DNA of 64,000 nucleotides from Labrenzia sp. DG1229 (GCF_000521215.1 NZ_KI928950.1:1-64000); one strand, 5' to 3'; counted from the first letter of the stretch, positions 45,300 to 54,525 are shown. Notes: generated from the letters alone by a model not told the origin. A program made the numbers and translations.

Positions 45300-46790
45300 T
45301 TATTCGTCTTCGATCCGCACGGGCACGAAACGCACGTCTCCGGTCGGGTTGGCGAGTAGCAGGAGCGCCGAGCGACGGCCGTCATCCTTGAGCTTGCCAA
45401 TTTCCGTTTCCACATCGGTCGGGGTTTCAACCGGCTCCTGGGCGACCTCCTTGATGACGTCACCAGCGGTGATCCGCTTCTCAGCCGCAGAGGAGTCCGG
45501 TTTGACTTCAGTCACCACCACACCCGTAACATCCGCGTCGATGGAGAACTGCTCGCGCAATTGATCGTCCAGTTCCGCAAGCATCATCCCGAGCACTTCG
45601 CTCTTTGCAACCGGTTCTTCCACGGGTTCTTCATCTGTTTCGACGCTGGCCTCGGTCGGAGTGTTTTCCTCCAGACGCTCAAGGATCACATTGATCTTGA
45701 CCTCGTCGCCCTTGCGCAGAACAACCACTTCGACTTCCTTGCCGATAGCAGTCTCGGCTACCATACGCGGCAATTCGCGCATTTCCTCAACATCCCTGCC
45801 ATCGAACCTGATGATGACGTCACCTGCCTCGATTTTGGCCTTCGCCGCCGGCCCGTCATCCGTGACGCCAGCCACCAACGCCCCCATCGCTTCACTCATG
45901 GCGAGGCTTTCGGCAATCTCGTCGGTAACTTCCTGAATGCGAACACCAAGCCAGCCGCGGCGGGTTTCACCGAATTCGCGCAACTGTCCGATGACGCGCA
46001 TTGCGGTCTTGGCCGGAATGGCGAACCCGATACCGATTGACCCACCAGACGGTGAGATGATCGCTGTATTGATGCCGATCACATTGCCCTGCATGTCAAA
46101 CAGAGGGCCACCGGAATTCCCACGGTTGATGGACGCATCCGTCTGGATGAAGTTGTCATAAGGACCGGAATTGATATCGCGGTTACGCGCTGACACGATC
46201 CCCACGGTAACGGTTCCGCCAAGCCCGAACGGGTTGCCGATCGCCATGACCCAATCACCTACCCGGATGGAATCCGAATTGCCGAAATCAACGGCTTTCA
46301 ACGGGGTTTCCGGCTCTACCTTGAGAACCGCGAGATCGGTTTTCTCGTCCGTGCCGATAATCTCGGCGCGCAGTTGCGTTCCGTCATTGAAGTTGGCGGT
46401 GATCTCATCCGCACCTTCAATCACATGATTGTTTGTGATGATGATGCCTTCCTTGCCGTCAATCACAAAACCGGAGCCGAGGGATTGAACACGGCGCGGT
46501 GCCTGATCATCGTCCTTGTTCTGCCGGTTGAAGAATTCCTCGAAAAATTCCTGGAAAGGAGATCCGTCGGGAACCTGCGGCATCGGGACGGACCTGCGTC
46601 CCTGAACGGTCTGTGCGGTTGAAATGTTAACAACAGCATCACCAAGATTTTCAGCCAGATCCGCAACCGAAACCGGTCCTTGGGCCTGTGCGGTCTGGAC
46701 AGGCTGAAACGCAATCATTCCGCCCAGCATGAGACCCGCCGCGGCAAACGCGATCCGGGTCATGCGACGGCGAACAATATTTGGAGCCAT
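45300..46790 (-). CDS. degP: Do/DegP family periplasmic serine protease
   Basis: A 496-residue HtrA protease. A signal peptide covers about residues 1-36 ('MIAFQPVQTAQAQ'). The catalytic triad is visible: His122 in 'IITNNHVIEGADE', Asp152 in 'DEKTDLAVLKV' and Ser226 in 'GNSGGPLFD'. Two PDZ domains follow (about 275-365 and 400-490), the first starting 'RRGWLGVRIQEVTDEIAESL'. It degrades or refolds misfolded periplasmic proteins. It is the last gene of hflK-hflC-DUF2065-degP, so membrane and periplasmic quality control are co-encoded. Confidence 0.95.
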   Translation of the reverse strand: MAPNIVRRRMTRIAFAAAGLMLGGMIAFQPVQTAQAQGPVSVADLAENLGDAVVNISTAQTVQGRRSVPMPQVPDGSPFQEFFEEFFNRQNKDDDQAPRRVQSLGSGFVIDGKEGIIITNNHVIEGADEITANFNDGTQLRAEIIGTDEKTDLAVLKVEPETPLKAVDFGNSDSIRVGDWVMAIGNPFGLGGTVTVGIVSARNRDINSGPYDNFIQTDASINRGNSGGPLFDMQGNVIGINTAIISPSGGSIGIGFAIPAKTAMRVIGQLREFGETRRGWLGVRIQEVTDEIAESLAMSEAMGALVAGVTDDGPAAKAKIEAGDVIIRFDGRDVEEMRELPRMVAETAIGKEVEVVVLRKGDEVKINVILERLEENTPTEASVETDEEPVEEPVAKSEVLGMMLAELDDQLREQFSIDADVTGVVVTEVKPDSSAAEKRITAGDVIKEVAQEPVETPTDVETEIGKLKDDGRRSALLLLANPTGDVRFVPVRIEDE

Positions 46791-46919
46791 AGGGCTTTCT
46801 CCTCATCCCTGCCGGTTCGGCTGTCTGAAAGGCAGTATCAGCCGATAGTGTCTTAGGACATGTAGTCAAAATATAGAACGGGCGGGAGATTTTTGCCTCT
46901 CCCGCCCTGAAACTTTTCG

Positions 46920-47105
46920 TTATCCGCGTATGATCCACACAATTATCAGGCCCATCGCAGCGATCGCCAGACCTGTCATGCGCAAAGTCTGGTCCGATGT
47001 TTCCAGCGCACCTCGCATGATGGTTTTCATACCACCCGGCAGAACTGCGTAAAGAATACCTTCAATCACCAGGACCAGCCCAAGCGCGGTCACAAAGTCG
47101 TTCAT
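46920..47105 (-). CDS. DUF2065 family small membrane protein
   Basis: A 61-residue protein with two transmembrane segments: 'FVTALGLVLVIEGILYAVLP' and 'TGLAIAAMGLIIVWIIRG'. The 'EGxLYAVxPxxM' pattern is the DUF2065 (YjeT) signature. The family is found downstream of hflC in many Proteobacteria. Its start overlaps the hflC stop by 4 bp, so it is translationally coupled. Function unknown; a role with the HflKC/FtsH complex is suggested only by position. Confidence 0.9.
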   Translation of the reverse strand: MNDFVTALGLVLVIEGILYAVLPGGMKTIMRGALETSDQTLRMTGLAIAAMGLIIVWIIRG

Positions 47106-48034
47106 TGCGCGGCAAGCGACGGCGAGCGTGTCGACACACCGGTGCCGTCATCATCGCCCGAACCTGAAACCGCAGCGCCGGCCGGATCCTTGAAGAACCG
47201 GAAGAAGCTGGAATCCGGCGACAGGACGAGGCTGGTATCGCCCGACTGCAAGCCGGCTTCATAGGCCTGCATGGAACGATAGAACGCGAAGAAGTCCGGA
47301 TCGGCACCAAAGGCCTCGGCGAAGATCTTGTTCCGCTCAGCGTCACCATCACCTCGGATGATTTCCGAATCCCGTTTTGCTTCGGCAACCAGAACAGTTG
47401 CATCACGATCGGCGCGGGACTTGATCCTGCGGGATTGTTCTTCACCCTGCGCCCGGATCTCTGTCGCCTCACGCTGACGTTCTGTCTGCATGCGTGCGTA
47501 AATGGCCTGGGAGTTGGCGTCAGGCAAATCAGCGCGGCGGATCTTCACATCGATCACCTCGATGCCAAGTTCCTCTGCATTTGCACTGACGTCTCTGCGG
47601 ATGTTTTCCATCACGCCCGACCGGTCGTCACGCACAAGCGCTACGAAGCTGGTCCGGCCGACTTCCGACCGCAGTGAGGATTGCAACAGTGTCGACAGGC
47701 GCCGGTTGGCCGTCAGCACATTCTGGACGCGCTGGTAGAACAGAACCGGATCCGAGATCTTGTAACGCGCAAACGCATCCACGATCAGTCGCTTCTTGTC
47801 CGAGGAAATCGGCTCAAGTGGCGGCATGTTCAGGTTCAGGATACGTTTGTCCAGGTAAACAACGTTCTGGACAAACGGGATCTTGAAGTAGAGGCCGGAT
47901 TCGGTTTTCGGTTGCTCGATGATCTTGCCGAACTGCAGGACAAGTGCCTGCTGCGTCGGATTGACAACATAAATGGACAGATATCCGACGACAGCGACGA
48001 CAACGAGTAGAATTGCTAGAATACCGCTACGCAT
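47102..48034 (-). CDS. hflC: protease modulator HflC
   Basis: A 310-residue SPFH/band-7 protein. It has one N-terminal membrane helix ('GILAILLVVVAVVGYLSIYV') and then a band-7 domain with 'FGKIIEQPKTESGLYFKIPF' and 'VFYQRVQNVLTANRRLSTLL'-like content. A coiled coil rich in Glu, Arg and Ala follows ('RMQTERQREATEIRAQGEEQ'). HflC pairs with HflK to form a ring that restrains the FtsH protease. It starts 2 bp after hflK and overlaps the DUF2065 gene by 4 bp. Confidence 0.95.
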   Translation of the reverse strand: MRSGILAILLVVVAVVGYLSIYVVNPTQQALVLQFGKIIEQPKTESGLYFKIPFVQNVVYLDKRILNLNMPPLEPISSDKKRLIVDAFARYKISDPVLFYQRVQNVLTANRRLSTLLQSSLRSEVGRTSFVALVRDDRSGVMENIRRDVSANAEELGIEVIDVKIRRADLPDANSQAIYARMQTERQREATEIRAQGEEQSRRIKSRADRDATVLVAEAKRDSEIIRGDGDAERNKIFAEAFGADPDFFAFYRSMQAYEAGLQSGDTSLVLSPDSSFFRFFKDPAGAAVSGSGDDDGTGVSTRSPSLAAQ

Positions 48035-48036
48035 GA

Positions 48037-49230
48037 TCAGTTACCTCCCGTGCGTGCGGACGAAGTCGAACCGCGTCCGTTCAAATCGTTCAGCGGCAGG
48101 AACGGCAATACGCCGGAGCCCGAAGTTTCGCTGTCAATTATGATTTTGTTGTTGGCACCAAGAACTTTTTCGAGCGTCTCGAGATAAAGACGTTCCCGGG
48201 TCACGTCGGGTGCTTTCTCGTACTGCTCGTAAACCTTGGTGAAACGCTGTGACTGACCTGTCGCTTCCGCAATGGTCTGATCCTTGTAAGCGTTTGCATC
48301 TTCCAGAACGCGTGCTGCTTCGCCGCGCGCTTCCGGAACGATCCGGTTGGCGTAGGCCTCAGCTTCGTTGCGGATACGCTCCTGGTCGGCACGGGCCGCC
48401 TGAACATCCCGGAAAGCCTCGATGACCTGAGCAGGCGGGTCAACGCGCTGCATCTGCACTTCTGATATCTCGACACCGGCATTGTAGGAATCGAGCGTTG
48501 ACTGCATCAGGGCCGCCACATCGTTCTGAATGGAAACACGGTTCTCAGTCAGAATCGAATCAATGTTGGATCCACCGACAACCTCACGCATGGCGCTTTC
48601 CGCCACGGCTTTCACTGTTGATGAAGGCTCTTGAATGTTGAAGAGGTAGTCCGTGATGCCGGCGGTGGTGTTCTTGATCCGCCAAAGTACCTTGAATCCG
48701 ACATCGACGATGTTTTCGTCACCGGTAAGCATCAGGCTTTCTTCGGGAATATCCCGTGCGCGGACCGCACCGGACGTGGAATAGGTCTCGTCCACACCAA
48801 CCGTCGTTTCACGCTGCAACTCGACGGCGGGCTTGTAGACCTCGCCAATCGGATAAGGCAGGTTGTAATTGAAACCCGGCGCTGTCAGTCCAACGACCTT
48901 ACCGAGAACGAGTTCAACACCGCGTTCGCCGGAATCAACCGTATATATGCCTGTAAACAGCCAGCCGATGACGCCGATACCAATAACGATCAGGATACCG
49001 GCAAAACCGAGACCGCCGCCGCCGCCGCCAGGTAAAACGGTTTTCATACGGTCCTGAGTTTTCTTCAGTAACTCTTCCAGGTCAGGCGGATTGCCACCGC
49101 CGCCGCCGCCCCGGTTCGGACCGCCGCCCCAAGGGCCGTTATTGTTTCCACCGCCGCCGCCCCATGGGCCGCCATTGTTTCCGCCACCCTTCCAGGGGCC
49201 ACCGCCGCCTGACTGATTGCTCCAAGGCAT
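48037..49230 (-). CDS. hflK: FtsH protease activity modulator HflK
   Basis: A 397-residue SPFH/band-7 protein. The N-terminal 60 residues are Gly/Asn/Pro/Trp-rich ('GGGGPWKGGGNNGGPWGGGG'), the usual HflK cytoplasmic tail. A membrane helix ('FAGILIVIGIGVIGWLFTGI') and the band-7 domain follow, with 'VDSGERGVELVLGKVVGLTA', then a long coiled coil. It forms the HflKC complex around FtsH. The ATG at 49230 has AAGGAAG upstream and gives the canonical 'MPWSNQSGGG'; a longer frame to 49296 is not conserved. First gene of the hflK-hflC-DUF2065-degP operon. Confidence 0.95.
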   Translation of the reverse strand: MPWSNQSGGGGPWKGGGNNGGPWGGGGGNNNGPWGGGPNRGGGGGGNPPDLEELLKKTQDRMKTVLPGGGGGGLGFAGILIVIGIGVIGWLFTGIYTVDSGERGVELVLGKVVGLTAPGFNYNLPYPIGEVYKPAVELQRETTVGVDETYSTSGAVRARDIPEESLMLTGDENIVDVGFKVLWRIKNTTAGITDYLFNIQEPSSTVKAVAESAMREVVGGSNIDSILTENRVSIQNDVAALMQSTLDSYNAGVEISEVQMQRVDPPAQVIEAFRDVQAARADQERIRNEAEAYANRIVPEARGEAARVLEDANAYKDQTIAEATGQSQRFTKVYEQYEKAPDVTRERLYLETLEKVLGANNKIIIDSETSGSGVLPFLPLNDLNGRGSTSSARTGGN

Positions 49231-49441
49231 CAAGACTTCCTTCTGTGAACTCCGGCAGCACCTGCCGGACATGGGCATCTGCCCGTTCTGACTCACCGTT
49301 GGTTATAGGGAGGTTACCGGACGCTTTCAATCAAAAGCCCGGCCGACACCCTACGCAAAACCCGTACGTTTTCCCGTGCCGCAGGTGGGTGTCGATTGTG
49401 GCGCTGTCAAGTCGACCGCACCGAAAGTTTCAGGCAAAAGG

Positions 49442-49918
49442 TTAACCGGGCCGTTTGCCGTGGCAGATCATGTCGATATGCAGTATGCCGTCCTTGATAT
49501 ATTTATCCGAAACCGTTTCAAATCCCAGAGTATTGTAAAACTCTTCCAGGTGAGCCTGTGCCGACAGGTCAATTGGACAACCCGGTGCAATTTCCCCAGC
49601 CTTTTCAATCCCTGCCAGCATCAGTTTCCGGCCAAGCCCACTTCCCCGCTGCCCGGACGCAATCACGACACGGCCGATCCTGGCTGTTCCGACATCCGGT
49701 TCGACAAGCAGGCGAATGATTCCCACAAGATCGCCCGCCGGCCTGGTGCGTACAAGCAGATGCAACGCTTCCGGGTCCTTGCCGTCGATATCCTGGTAGA
49801 GCGACGTCTGTTCCAGCACAAAAACATCCTGACGCAGTTTCAGGACATCATGAACATCGATCGGACCCAGGTCTTGCAACCTGGCCCATCGGGCGTCGAA
49901 ATATTCGTCGAACTCCAT
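49442..49918 (-). CDS. GNAT family N-acetyltransferase (ElaA-like)
   Basis: A 158-residue ElaA-type GNAT. 'VLKLRQDVFVLEQTSLYQDI' and 'GKDPEALHLLVR' at the N-terminus are the ElaA signature, followed by 'ARIGRVVIASGQRGSGLGRK' with the acetyl-CoA loop and 'FYNTLGFETVSDKYIKDGIL'. ElaA proteins are common but their substrate is unknown. It lies 21 bp downstream of folA and upstream of hflK, all on the minus strand. Confidence 0.9.
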   Translation of the reverse strand: MEFDEYFDARWARLQDLGPIDVHDVLKLRQDVFVLEQTSLYQDIDGKDPEALHLLVRTRPAGDLVGIIRLLVEPDVGTARIGRVVIASGQRGSGLGRKLMLAGIEKAGEIAPGCPIDLSAQAHLEEFYNTLGFETVSDKYIKDGILHIDMICHGKRPG

Positions 49919-49939
49919 GTCGGATTTACCCGGCTTTCG

Positions 49940-50452
49940 TCAGACATTGCGGCGATAGGTCACAAAGGCAAAATCTGCACTGTCTTTTTCTGATCGCTCG
50001 CCATCAATCCTCCGGGTCTCGCGCCAGACTGCAGGATGTATGTCCGGAAATCGGGTATCGCCATCGGGACGCGCATCAACCTCGGTGATTTCAAGACGGT
50101 CGGCCTGTTCGATCACCTGGGCATAAATCTGGCCACCACCGATGCAAAATATCTCGTCGACATCCATTTGTCCGGCGAGTTCACCTGCCCGTTTCAAAGC
50201 ATCTTCCAATGACGTCGCCGTTTCAGCGCCTTCCGGTGCATAGTCCGGGTCACGGGTGATCACGATGTGCGGGCGTCCGGGCAATGGCCGTCCACCGAAG
50301 GACAGAAAGGTCTTACGGCCCATAATCATCGGCTTGCCGAGCGTCATTCGCTTGAAGTGCTTCAGGTCGGACGATAGCGTCCACGGCATGTCATTATCCG
50401 ACCCGATAATTCCATTGCGGGCGACCGCAGCTATCAGAACAAGTTCCGGCAA
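49940..50452 (-). CDS. folA: dihydrofolate reductase
   Basis: A 170-residue DHFR that reduces dihydrofolate to tetrahydrofolate with NADPH. 'LVLIAAVARNGIIGSDNDMP' (Met20 loop region), the catalytic Asp/Glu stretch 'WTLSSDLKHFKRMTLGKPMI' and the NADPH loop 'MGRKTFLSFGGRPLPGRPHI' are all present, with 'IFCIGGGQIYAQVIEQADRL' near the C-terminus. No in-frame ATG fits; a TTG at 50450-50452 is preceded by GGAG with a six-base spacer and gives 'MPELVLIAAVARNG'. A longer frame exists but is not DHFR-like. Its product feeds thymidylate and one-carbon metabolism. Confidence 0.92.
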   Translation of the reverse strand: MPELVLIAAVARNGIIGSDNDMPWTLSSDLKHFKRMTLGKPMIMGRKTFLSFGGRPLPGRPHIVITRDPDYAPEGAETATSLEDALKRAGELAGQMDVDEIFCIGGGQIYAQVIEQADRLEITEVDARPDGDTRFPDIHPAVWRETRRIDGERSEKDSADFAFVTYRRNV

Positions 50453-50611
50453 GGGCTTCTCCGAATCCGGTTTGCATTTTCCGGCTCGCCTCCTAGCATG
50501 ATTTTCTGCCGCCTGAGAACATTTCGACCAACTTCTCGATGCAGATTGTCGGATTCGACCGACACTCCGCGTCCTTGATGAGAATGCCAACAGGAAAAGG
50601 GAATACCGGAT

Positions 50612-50986
50612 ATGTCAGACCTGATGGAAACCGTGCTGATCGAACGCACCAGGGCACTGATCCCGGACAGCAATGTCGAGCAGAAGAAGATGTTCGGTTC
50701 GACCTGCTTCATGGTCAATGGCAACATGCTCATTTGCGCGTCGAAGCGCGGGTTGATGGCACGTGTCGGCAAGGAACAGGAAGCCGAAGCCCTTTCAAAG
50801 CCCCATGCTGCTCCCTGCCGGCCGGCGGGACGCCCGATGCCGGGCTTCATCCGCGTCGAGCCTGAAGGCATTGAAAGTGACAAGGACCTGAAGAGCTGGG
50901 TCGATCTGGCACGAAACTATGTTTGTGCACTGCCACCCAAGCAAGCAAAGCCGAAAAAATCGAAATCCGGAAAGGCAAGACCATGA
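50612..50986 (+). CDS. TfoX/Sxy N-terminal domain protein
   Basis: A 124-residue protein of the TfoX N-terminal family: 'VEQKKMFGSTCFMVNGNMLI', 'SKRGLMARVGKEQEAEALSK', 'RPMPGFIRVEPEGIESDKDL' and 'SWVDLARNYVCALPPKQ', then a Lys-rich tail. The stand-alone N-terminal domain is common outside competence systems and its function is not established. Its stop overlaps the start of the next gene (ATGA), so they are coupled. Divergent from folA. Confidence 0.9.
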   Translation: MSDLMETVLIERTRALIPDSNVEQKKMFGSTCFMVNGNMLICASKRGLMARVGKEQEAEALSKPHAAPCRPAGRPMPGFIRVEPEGIESDKDLKSWVDLARNYVCALPPKQAKPKKSKSGKARP

Positions 50987-51663
50987 GTGCGGCAGGATTT
51001 GTGCCCGAAACCTTCGCGTTTCTCAAGTCGCTCAAGGAAAACAATACAAAAGACTGGTTCGACGCCCACAAGGCCGACTACCAGCGCTTCGTCAAGAAAC
51101 CCTCGGACTTTTTTCGTAGCGAAGTCGCCCGGAAACTCGCTGAACTCACAGGCCACGAGATTGTCTCGAAACAGTTCCGGATCAATCGCGACCTCAGGTT
51201 TTCCAAAGACAAGACACCCTATAACACCCATATCCGTATGGCCTTCTGGCCGAATGGCGGAGCCTTCGAAGGCCGTGATGCCCAGCCGCCGAGCTTTTTT
51301 CTTTCCGTTGAACCCGACCACATACGGTTCGGAACTGGCTGCATGGCTTTTTCGAAACCGGTTCTCGGCTCATACCTTCAGGTGCTCGAAACCGGGAAAG
51401 GTGAAGAAATCGAGAGGCTGCTCGACCAATTGAACAGTGAGGGATTTGAGCGTTCAGAACCCGACCTGGCAAAAGTGCCGCGAGGGTTTCCGAAGGATAA
51501 CCACTTTGCCAACCTTGCACGCCACAAGGGTCTCGCCGTCTGGAAATCGATTGAAGACACTGATCAGCTGACCGGCGATGCAGCCACGACATTCATGGTG
51601 AGTTCCTGGAGCCCCACATTGCCGTTCTGGCATTGGTTGGCGGATCTCTCCGGCAACATGTGA
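50983..51663 (+). CDS. DUF2461 (TIGR02453) family protein
   Basis: A 226-residue protein. Family pattern: 'FLKSLKENNTKDWFDAHKAD', 'RINRDLRFSKDKTPYNTHIR', 'PSFFLSVEPDHIRFGTGCMA' and 'LAVWKSIEDTDQLTGDAATT'. DUF2461 proteins are widespread and of unknown function. The ATG at 50983 overlaps the TfoX-N stop; the longer frame to 50923 is unlikely because it lies inside that gene. Confidence 0.9.
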   Translation: MSAAGFVPETFAFLKSLKENNTKDWFDAHKADYQRFVKKPSDFFRSEVARKLAELTGHEIVSKQFRINRDLRFSKDKTPYNTHIRMAFWPNGGAFEGRDAQPPSFFLSVEPDHIRFGTGCMAFSKPVLGSYLQVLETGKGEEIERLLDQLNSEGFERSEPDLAKVPRGFPKDNHFANLARHKGLAVWKSIEDTDQLTGDAATTFMVSSWSPTLPFWHWLADLSGNM

Positions 51664-51814
51664 ACGAGAGAGCGGCAAGCGCCCTGGCACTCGCCTGGGA
51701 TTCAACCAATAGATCGGGTTGTCGATGTCATGACGCTTCGTAGCGAGCCCCTGATGTCGAGTTCCATCGGTGCTTGCGACGTCACCGCCCGGCGGCTTCA
51801 TGACCGGACGGCAT

Positions 51815-52135
51815 TCAGTTGAAACTCTCCGCGACGTCATACATGACAGGCTCGAAACTCTTGCACAAAGCATGGATGCTGCGGTTGCGGTCGCGCATTT
51901 CCGGTGTCCGCAGCATGGCAAGAAAGTCTTCACGCCTGCGCCACTGGGAATAGTTGGCGATTCGGGTTTGGGCGTCGTTGACATGGAGTCCTGCGCCTAT
52001 GAACCCCGGCTGATGCCGGATGAAGTTGTCATATGCGTCTTTCAGTTCATCCAGGAGGTCGTAGCAGGTGCCCGGGGTCATCTCGAAGGTCGTGATGACG
52101 GTCTGGCAATCGCTGTTGCTGGAAATCTCTGGCAT
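51815..52135 (-). CDS. antibiotic biosynthesis monooxygenase (ABM) fold protein
   Basis: A 106-residue dimeric alpha/beta-barrel protein. 'VITTFEMTPGTCYDLLDELK' at the N-terminus, 'HQPGFIGAGLHVNDAQTRIA' and 'NYSQWRRREDFLAMLRTPEM' match the ABM pattern ('yxxWxsxexFxax'). ABM proteins oxidise aromatic compounds or degrade haem; the substrate here is unknown. It stands alone on the minus strand. Confidence 0.82.
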   Translation of the reverse strand: MPEISSNSDCQTVITTFEMTPGTCYDLLDELKDAYDNFIRHQPGFIGAGLHVNDAQTRIANYSQWRRREDFLAMLRTPEMRDRNRSIHALCKSFEPVMYDVAESFN

Positions 52136-52228
52136 AGCTCTCCTCCTCTGCCTTTGTATGAAATGCTGGCATGAAACTCGAGGAGCGGCAACAAAGAGTA
52201 CACCATCCCCGGGTTTTTTGGTCTTGCT

Positions 52229-53440
52229 TCAACCCAGTGCCCCGTCAAGATCGGCAATCAGGTCTTCGGCATCCTCCAATCCCACGGACAGACGGAAGAT
52301 GCCGTCACCAGCAAATTCCCGGTATGAATTCAGCTGATCTCCCTGAAGCCGGAACGACGTCTCCATCAACGGATCGGTCTCCATCCAGAAAATGAGCGAA
52401 CGATGGTGCCCCAGAGAAACCGCATAGTGGATCACTTCCAACCGGTCGATCATCTGCTGCGCGACGGTTCGCCCTGTTGGTGCGGTGCCAACCTGAAAGG
52501 AAATCATCCCGGAAAAATTCGTCATCTGGCGCTTGGCCAACTCGACCTGCGGATGCGACGGCAATCCCGGATACATGACCCGCGTCACCTTCGGATGGGT
52601 TTCCAGCCATTGGGCAACCGACAACGCGCCTGCCTGATGTGCCTTCATACGCAAGGGCAAGGTCGCCGCGCCGCGCGCAATCAGCCAGGCGTTGAACGGC
52701 GACAGGACACCGCCGTGATGTATCGCGGATTCGTTTCGCATCCGCGCAATCAGGTCAGCCTTGCCGGCAACCGCGCCGCCAACCGCGTCGCCGTGACCGC
52801 CAATATACTTGGTGATCGAGTGCATGACGAGATCGACACCCAGCCCGATCGCATCCATCCCGAGAGGCGAGGCAAATGTGGCGTCGCAACTCAGCAGCGC
52901 TCCAGCCTGACGTGCAAGAGCAGAGACCGCTGAAAGATCCGTCAGTCGGGTGATCGGATTCACAGGTGTTTCGGTGTGAACGAGTGCCGTATTGGGCCGC
53001 AGTGCCGCTGAAACAGCTTCCAGATCCGACATGTCGACGGTGGTGACTTCAATACCCATGCGCGGCAAGGTATCCCGCGCGAGTTCCGCTACACCGGCAT
53101 AAGAGACGTCGGATATCACCACATGATCGCCTGAAGACAGAAAAGTCATGAAAATTGCGGTTGCCGCGGCCATTCCCGATGCCAGGCAAAGACAGGCTTC
53201 TGCACCCTGCATTGCCGCGATCTTTTTCTCGAGCATCGCAACCGTCGGGTTGTTCCATCGGGAATAGATGAAACCGCCCTCCTCCTCCAGATCGTGCGCA
53301 GAAAATCCGGCCAACCGGTCACTGACAAATGTCGAACTCATGTGCAACGGGGGGGTTGAGGCACCTGTCGCAGGATCCGGCCCCTCACCAGCATGAATCG
53401 CTGTGGTCATCGGACCTCTGGTTCGATTGGTCTTCGACAT
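52229..53440 (-). CDS. trans-sulfuration family PLP enzyme (cystathionine gamma-synthase/lyase-like)
   Basis: A 403-residue Cys/Met-metabolism PLP enzyme (fold type I). 'TTAIHAGEGPDPATGASTPP' at the N-terminus, 'IYSRWNNPTVAMLEKKIAAM', 'ACLCLASGMAAATAIF' and the Schiff-base Lys in 'DLVMHSITKYIGGHGDAVGG' are typical. It could be a gamma-lyase, gamma-synthase or methionine gamma-lyase; the sequence alone does not settle which. The ATG at 53440 has AGGGAA upstream. It lies about 30 bp downstream of the LysR gene on the same strand, so the two are probably co-transcribed. Confidence 0.88.
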   Translation of the reverse strand: MSKTNRTRGPMTTAIHAGEGPDPATGASTPPLHMSSTFVSDRLAGFSAHDLEEEGGFIYSRWNNPTVAMLEKKIAAMQGAEACLCLASGMAAATAIFMTFLSSGDHVVISDVSYAGVAELARDTLPRMGIEVTTVDMSDLEAVSAALRPNTALVHTETPVNPITRLTDLSAVSALARQAGALLSCDATFASPLGMDAIGLGVDLVMHSITKYIGGHGDAVGGAVAGKADLIARMRNESAIHHGGVLSPFNAWLIARGAATLPLRMKAHQAGALSVAQWLETHPKVTRVMYPGLPSHPQVELAKRQMTNFSGMISFQVGTAPTGRTVAQQMIDRLEVIHYAVSLGHHRSLIFWMETDPLMETSFRLQGDQLNSYREFAGDGIFRLSVGLEDAEDLIADLDGALG

Positions 53441-53470
53441 ACCGGTTCCCTTGCTCTTTGGGTACACCGA

Positions 53471-54406
53471 TCAGGTGTCCGCGGCCTCCACACCTTCTGC
53501 CCGCATACTCTTAACCGCCTCCAATGCAAGGGAAAGCAGTTTTTCATAATGTGCTGCGCGGGAACTGCCGTCGCGCCAGACGAGATACATTACCCTGTGC
53601 ATGGCGATCCCTTCGACCTTCTTCAACAGGAGGTTCGGCTCCTTGGGAAACTCGGAGGCAATATAGGCTGCCGGAAACAGTGCGAGCCCCATTCCGATCG
53701 ATGCCATCTGGCGCAATGCATCGAGGCTCGTACCCTCGTAATCCTGCAGAAATTCCGCACCGGCTGCGCGGGCAAGTGCCTGCACGTCGTTGTGCAAACG
53801 AAACCCGTGCCCGAGCGAAAGGAGTTTCTCGCCCTTGAGAAGGGACACCGGCACGACTTCAAGACCTGAAAACGGATGGCCGCGCGGAACGGCGAGCGAT
53901 ACGCCTTCGTGACAGAGTTCCCGCTCAACCAGTTGTCCCGATGGCGCAATATCCGGTGTGATGATGCAATCCAGTGACCCGGCAGCCAATCCCTCTTCCA
54001 GCAGGTTGGGGCGGTCTTCGCGGATGTAAAGCTCCAGATCCGGAAAGTTCCGCTTCAAAATCGGCAGCAGGTAAGGCATGAAATATGGCCCAAATGTGGG
54101 AGAGACTCCGAGACGGATCAGCCCGCCGAGATTTTCACGGCCCGCATGGGCGACAACCACAATTTCGTCCAAACTTTCAAGAGCCTGCCGGGCGAGTGGC
54201 AACAGGCGTTCGCCAGCCGCCGTCAAGCTGATGTCGCCACTGCCGCGTTCCAGCAGGCCCGCGCCCAGGTTTTCTTCCAAGAGCCTGAATTGTGAGGACA
54301 AAGTGGGCTGAGAGACATTGCATTTTTCAGCGGCCTTGCCAAAATGCAGTGTCTCGGCAAGGGCTATAAAATAATCCAGCTGGCGCGGGGACGGTCTGAA
54401 GCGCAT
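53471..54406 (-). CDS. LysR family regulator, OxyR-like but without the redox cysteine
   Basis: A 311-residue LysR regulator. The HTH is at residues 1-60 ('SPRQLDYFIALAETLHFGKA', 'CNVSQPTLSSQFRLLE'). The effector domain resembles OxyR, with 'FGPYFMPYLLPILKRNFPDL', 'LELYIREDRPNLLEEGLAAG' and 'LKGEKLLSLGHGFRLHNDVQ'. In OxyR this last stretch contains the peroxidatic Cys ('GHCLRD'); here the position is Phe202, so peroxide sensing by the OxyR mechanism is unlikely. It precedes the trans-sulfuration gene and may regulate it and the divergent small genes. Confidence 0.9.
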   Translation of the reverse strand: MRFRPSPRQLDYFIALAETLHFGKAAEKCNVSQPTLSSQFRLLEENLGAGLLERGSGDISLTAAGERLLPLARQALESLDEIVVVAHAGRENLGGLIRLGVSPTFGPYFMPYLLPILKRNFPDLELYIREDRPNLLEEGLAAGSLDCIITPDIAPSGQLVERELCHEGVSLAVPRGHPFSGLEVVPVSLLKGEKLLSLGHGFRLHNDVQALARAAGAEFLQDYEGTSLDALRQMASIGMGLALFPAAYIASEFPKEPNLLLKKVEGIAMHRVMYLVWRDGSSRAAHYEKLLSLALEAVKSMRAEGVEAADT

Positions 54407-54525
54407 TGTGACCCACCTTGCAATTGATTTTTTCTATCAACTCAATTCAAACAATGTATTTCTTCTATACATAAACAACCCCATATCCTGGGTGTCAACA
54501 CGAACACCCAACGATGTGGAGGTAG

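Noticed and set aside
49040-49230. GC-rich repeats of GGCGGC/CCGCCG as a DNA repeat element
   Set aside because: They encode the Gly-rich N-terminal tail normal for HflK.
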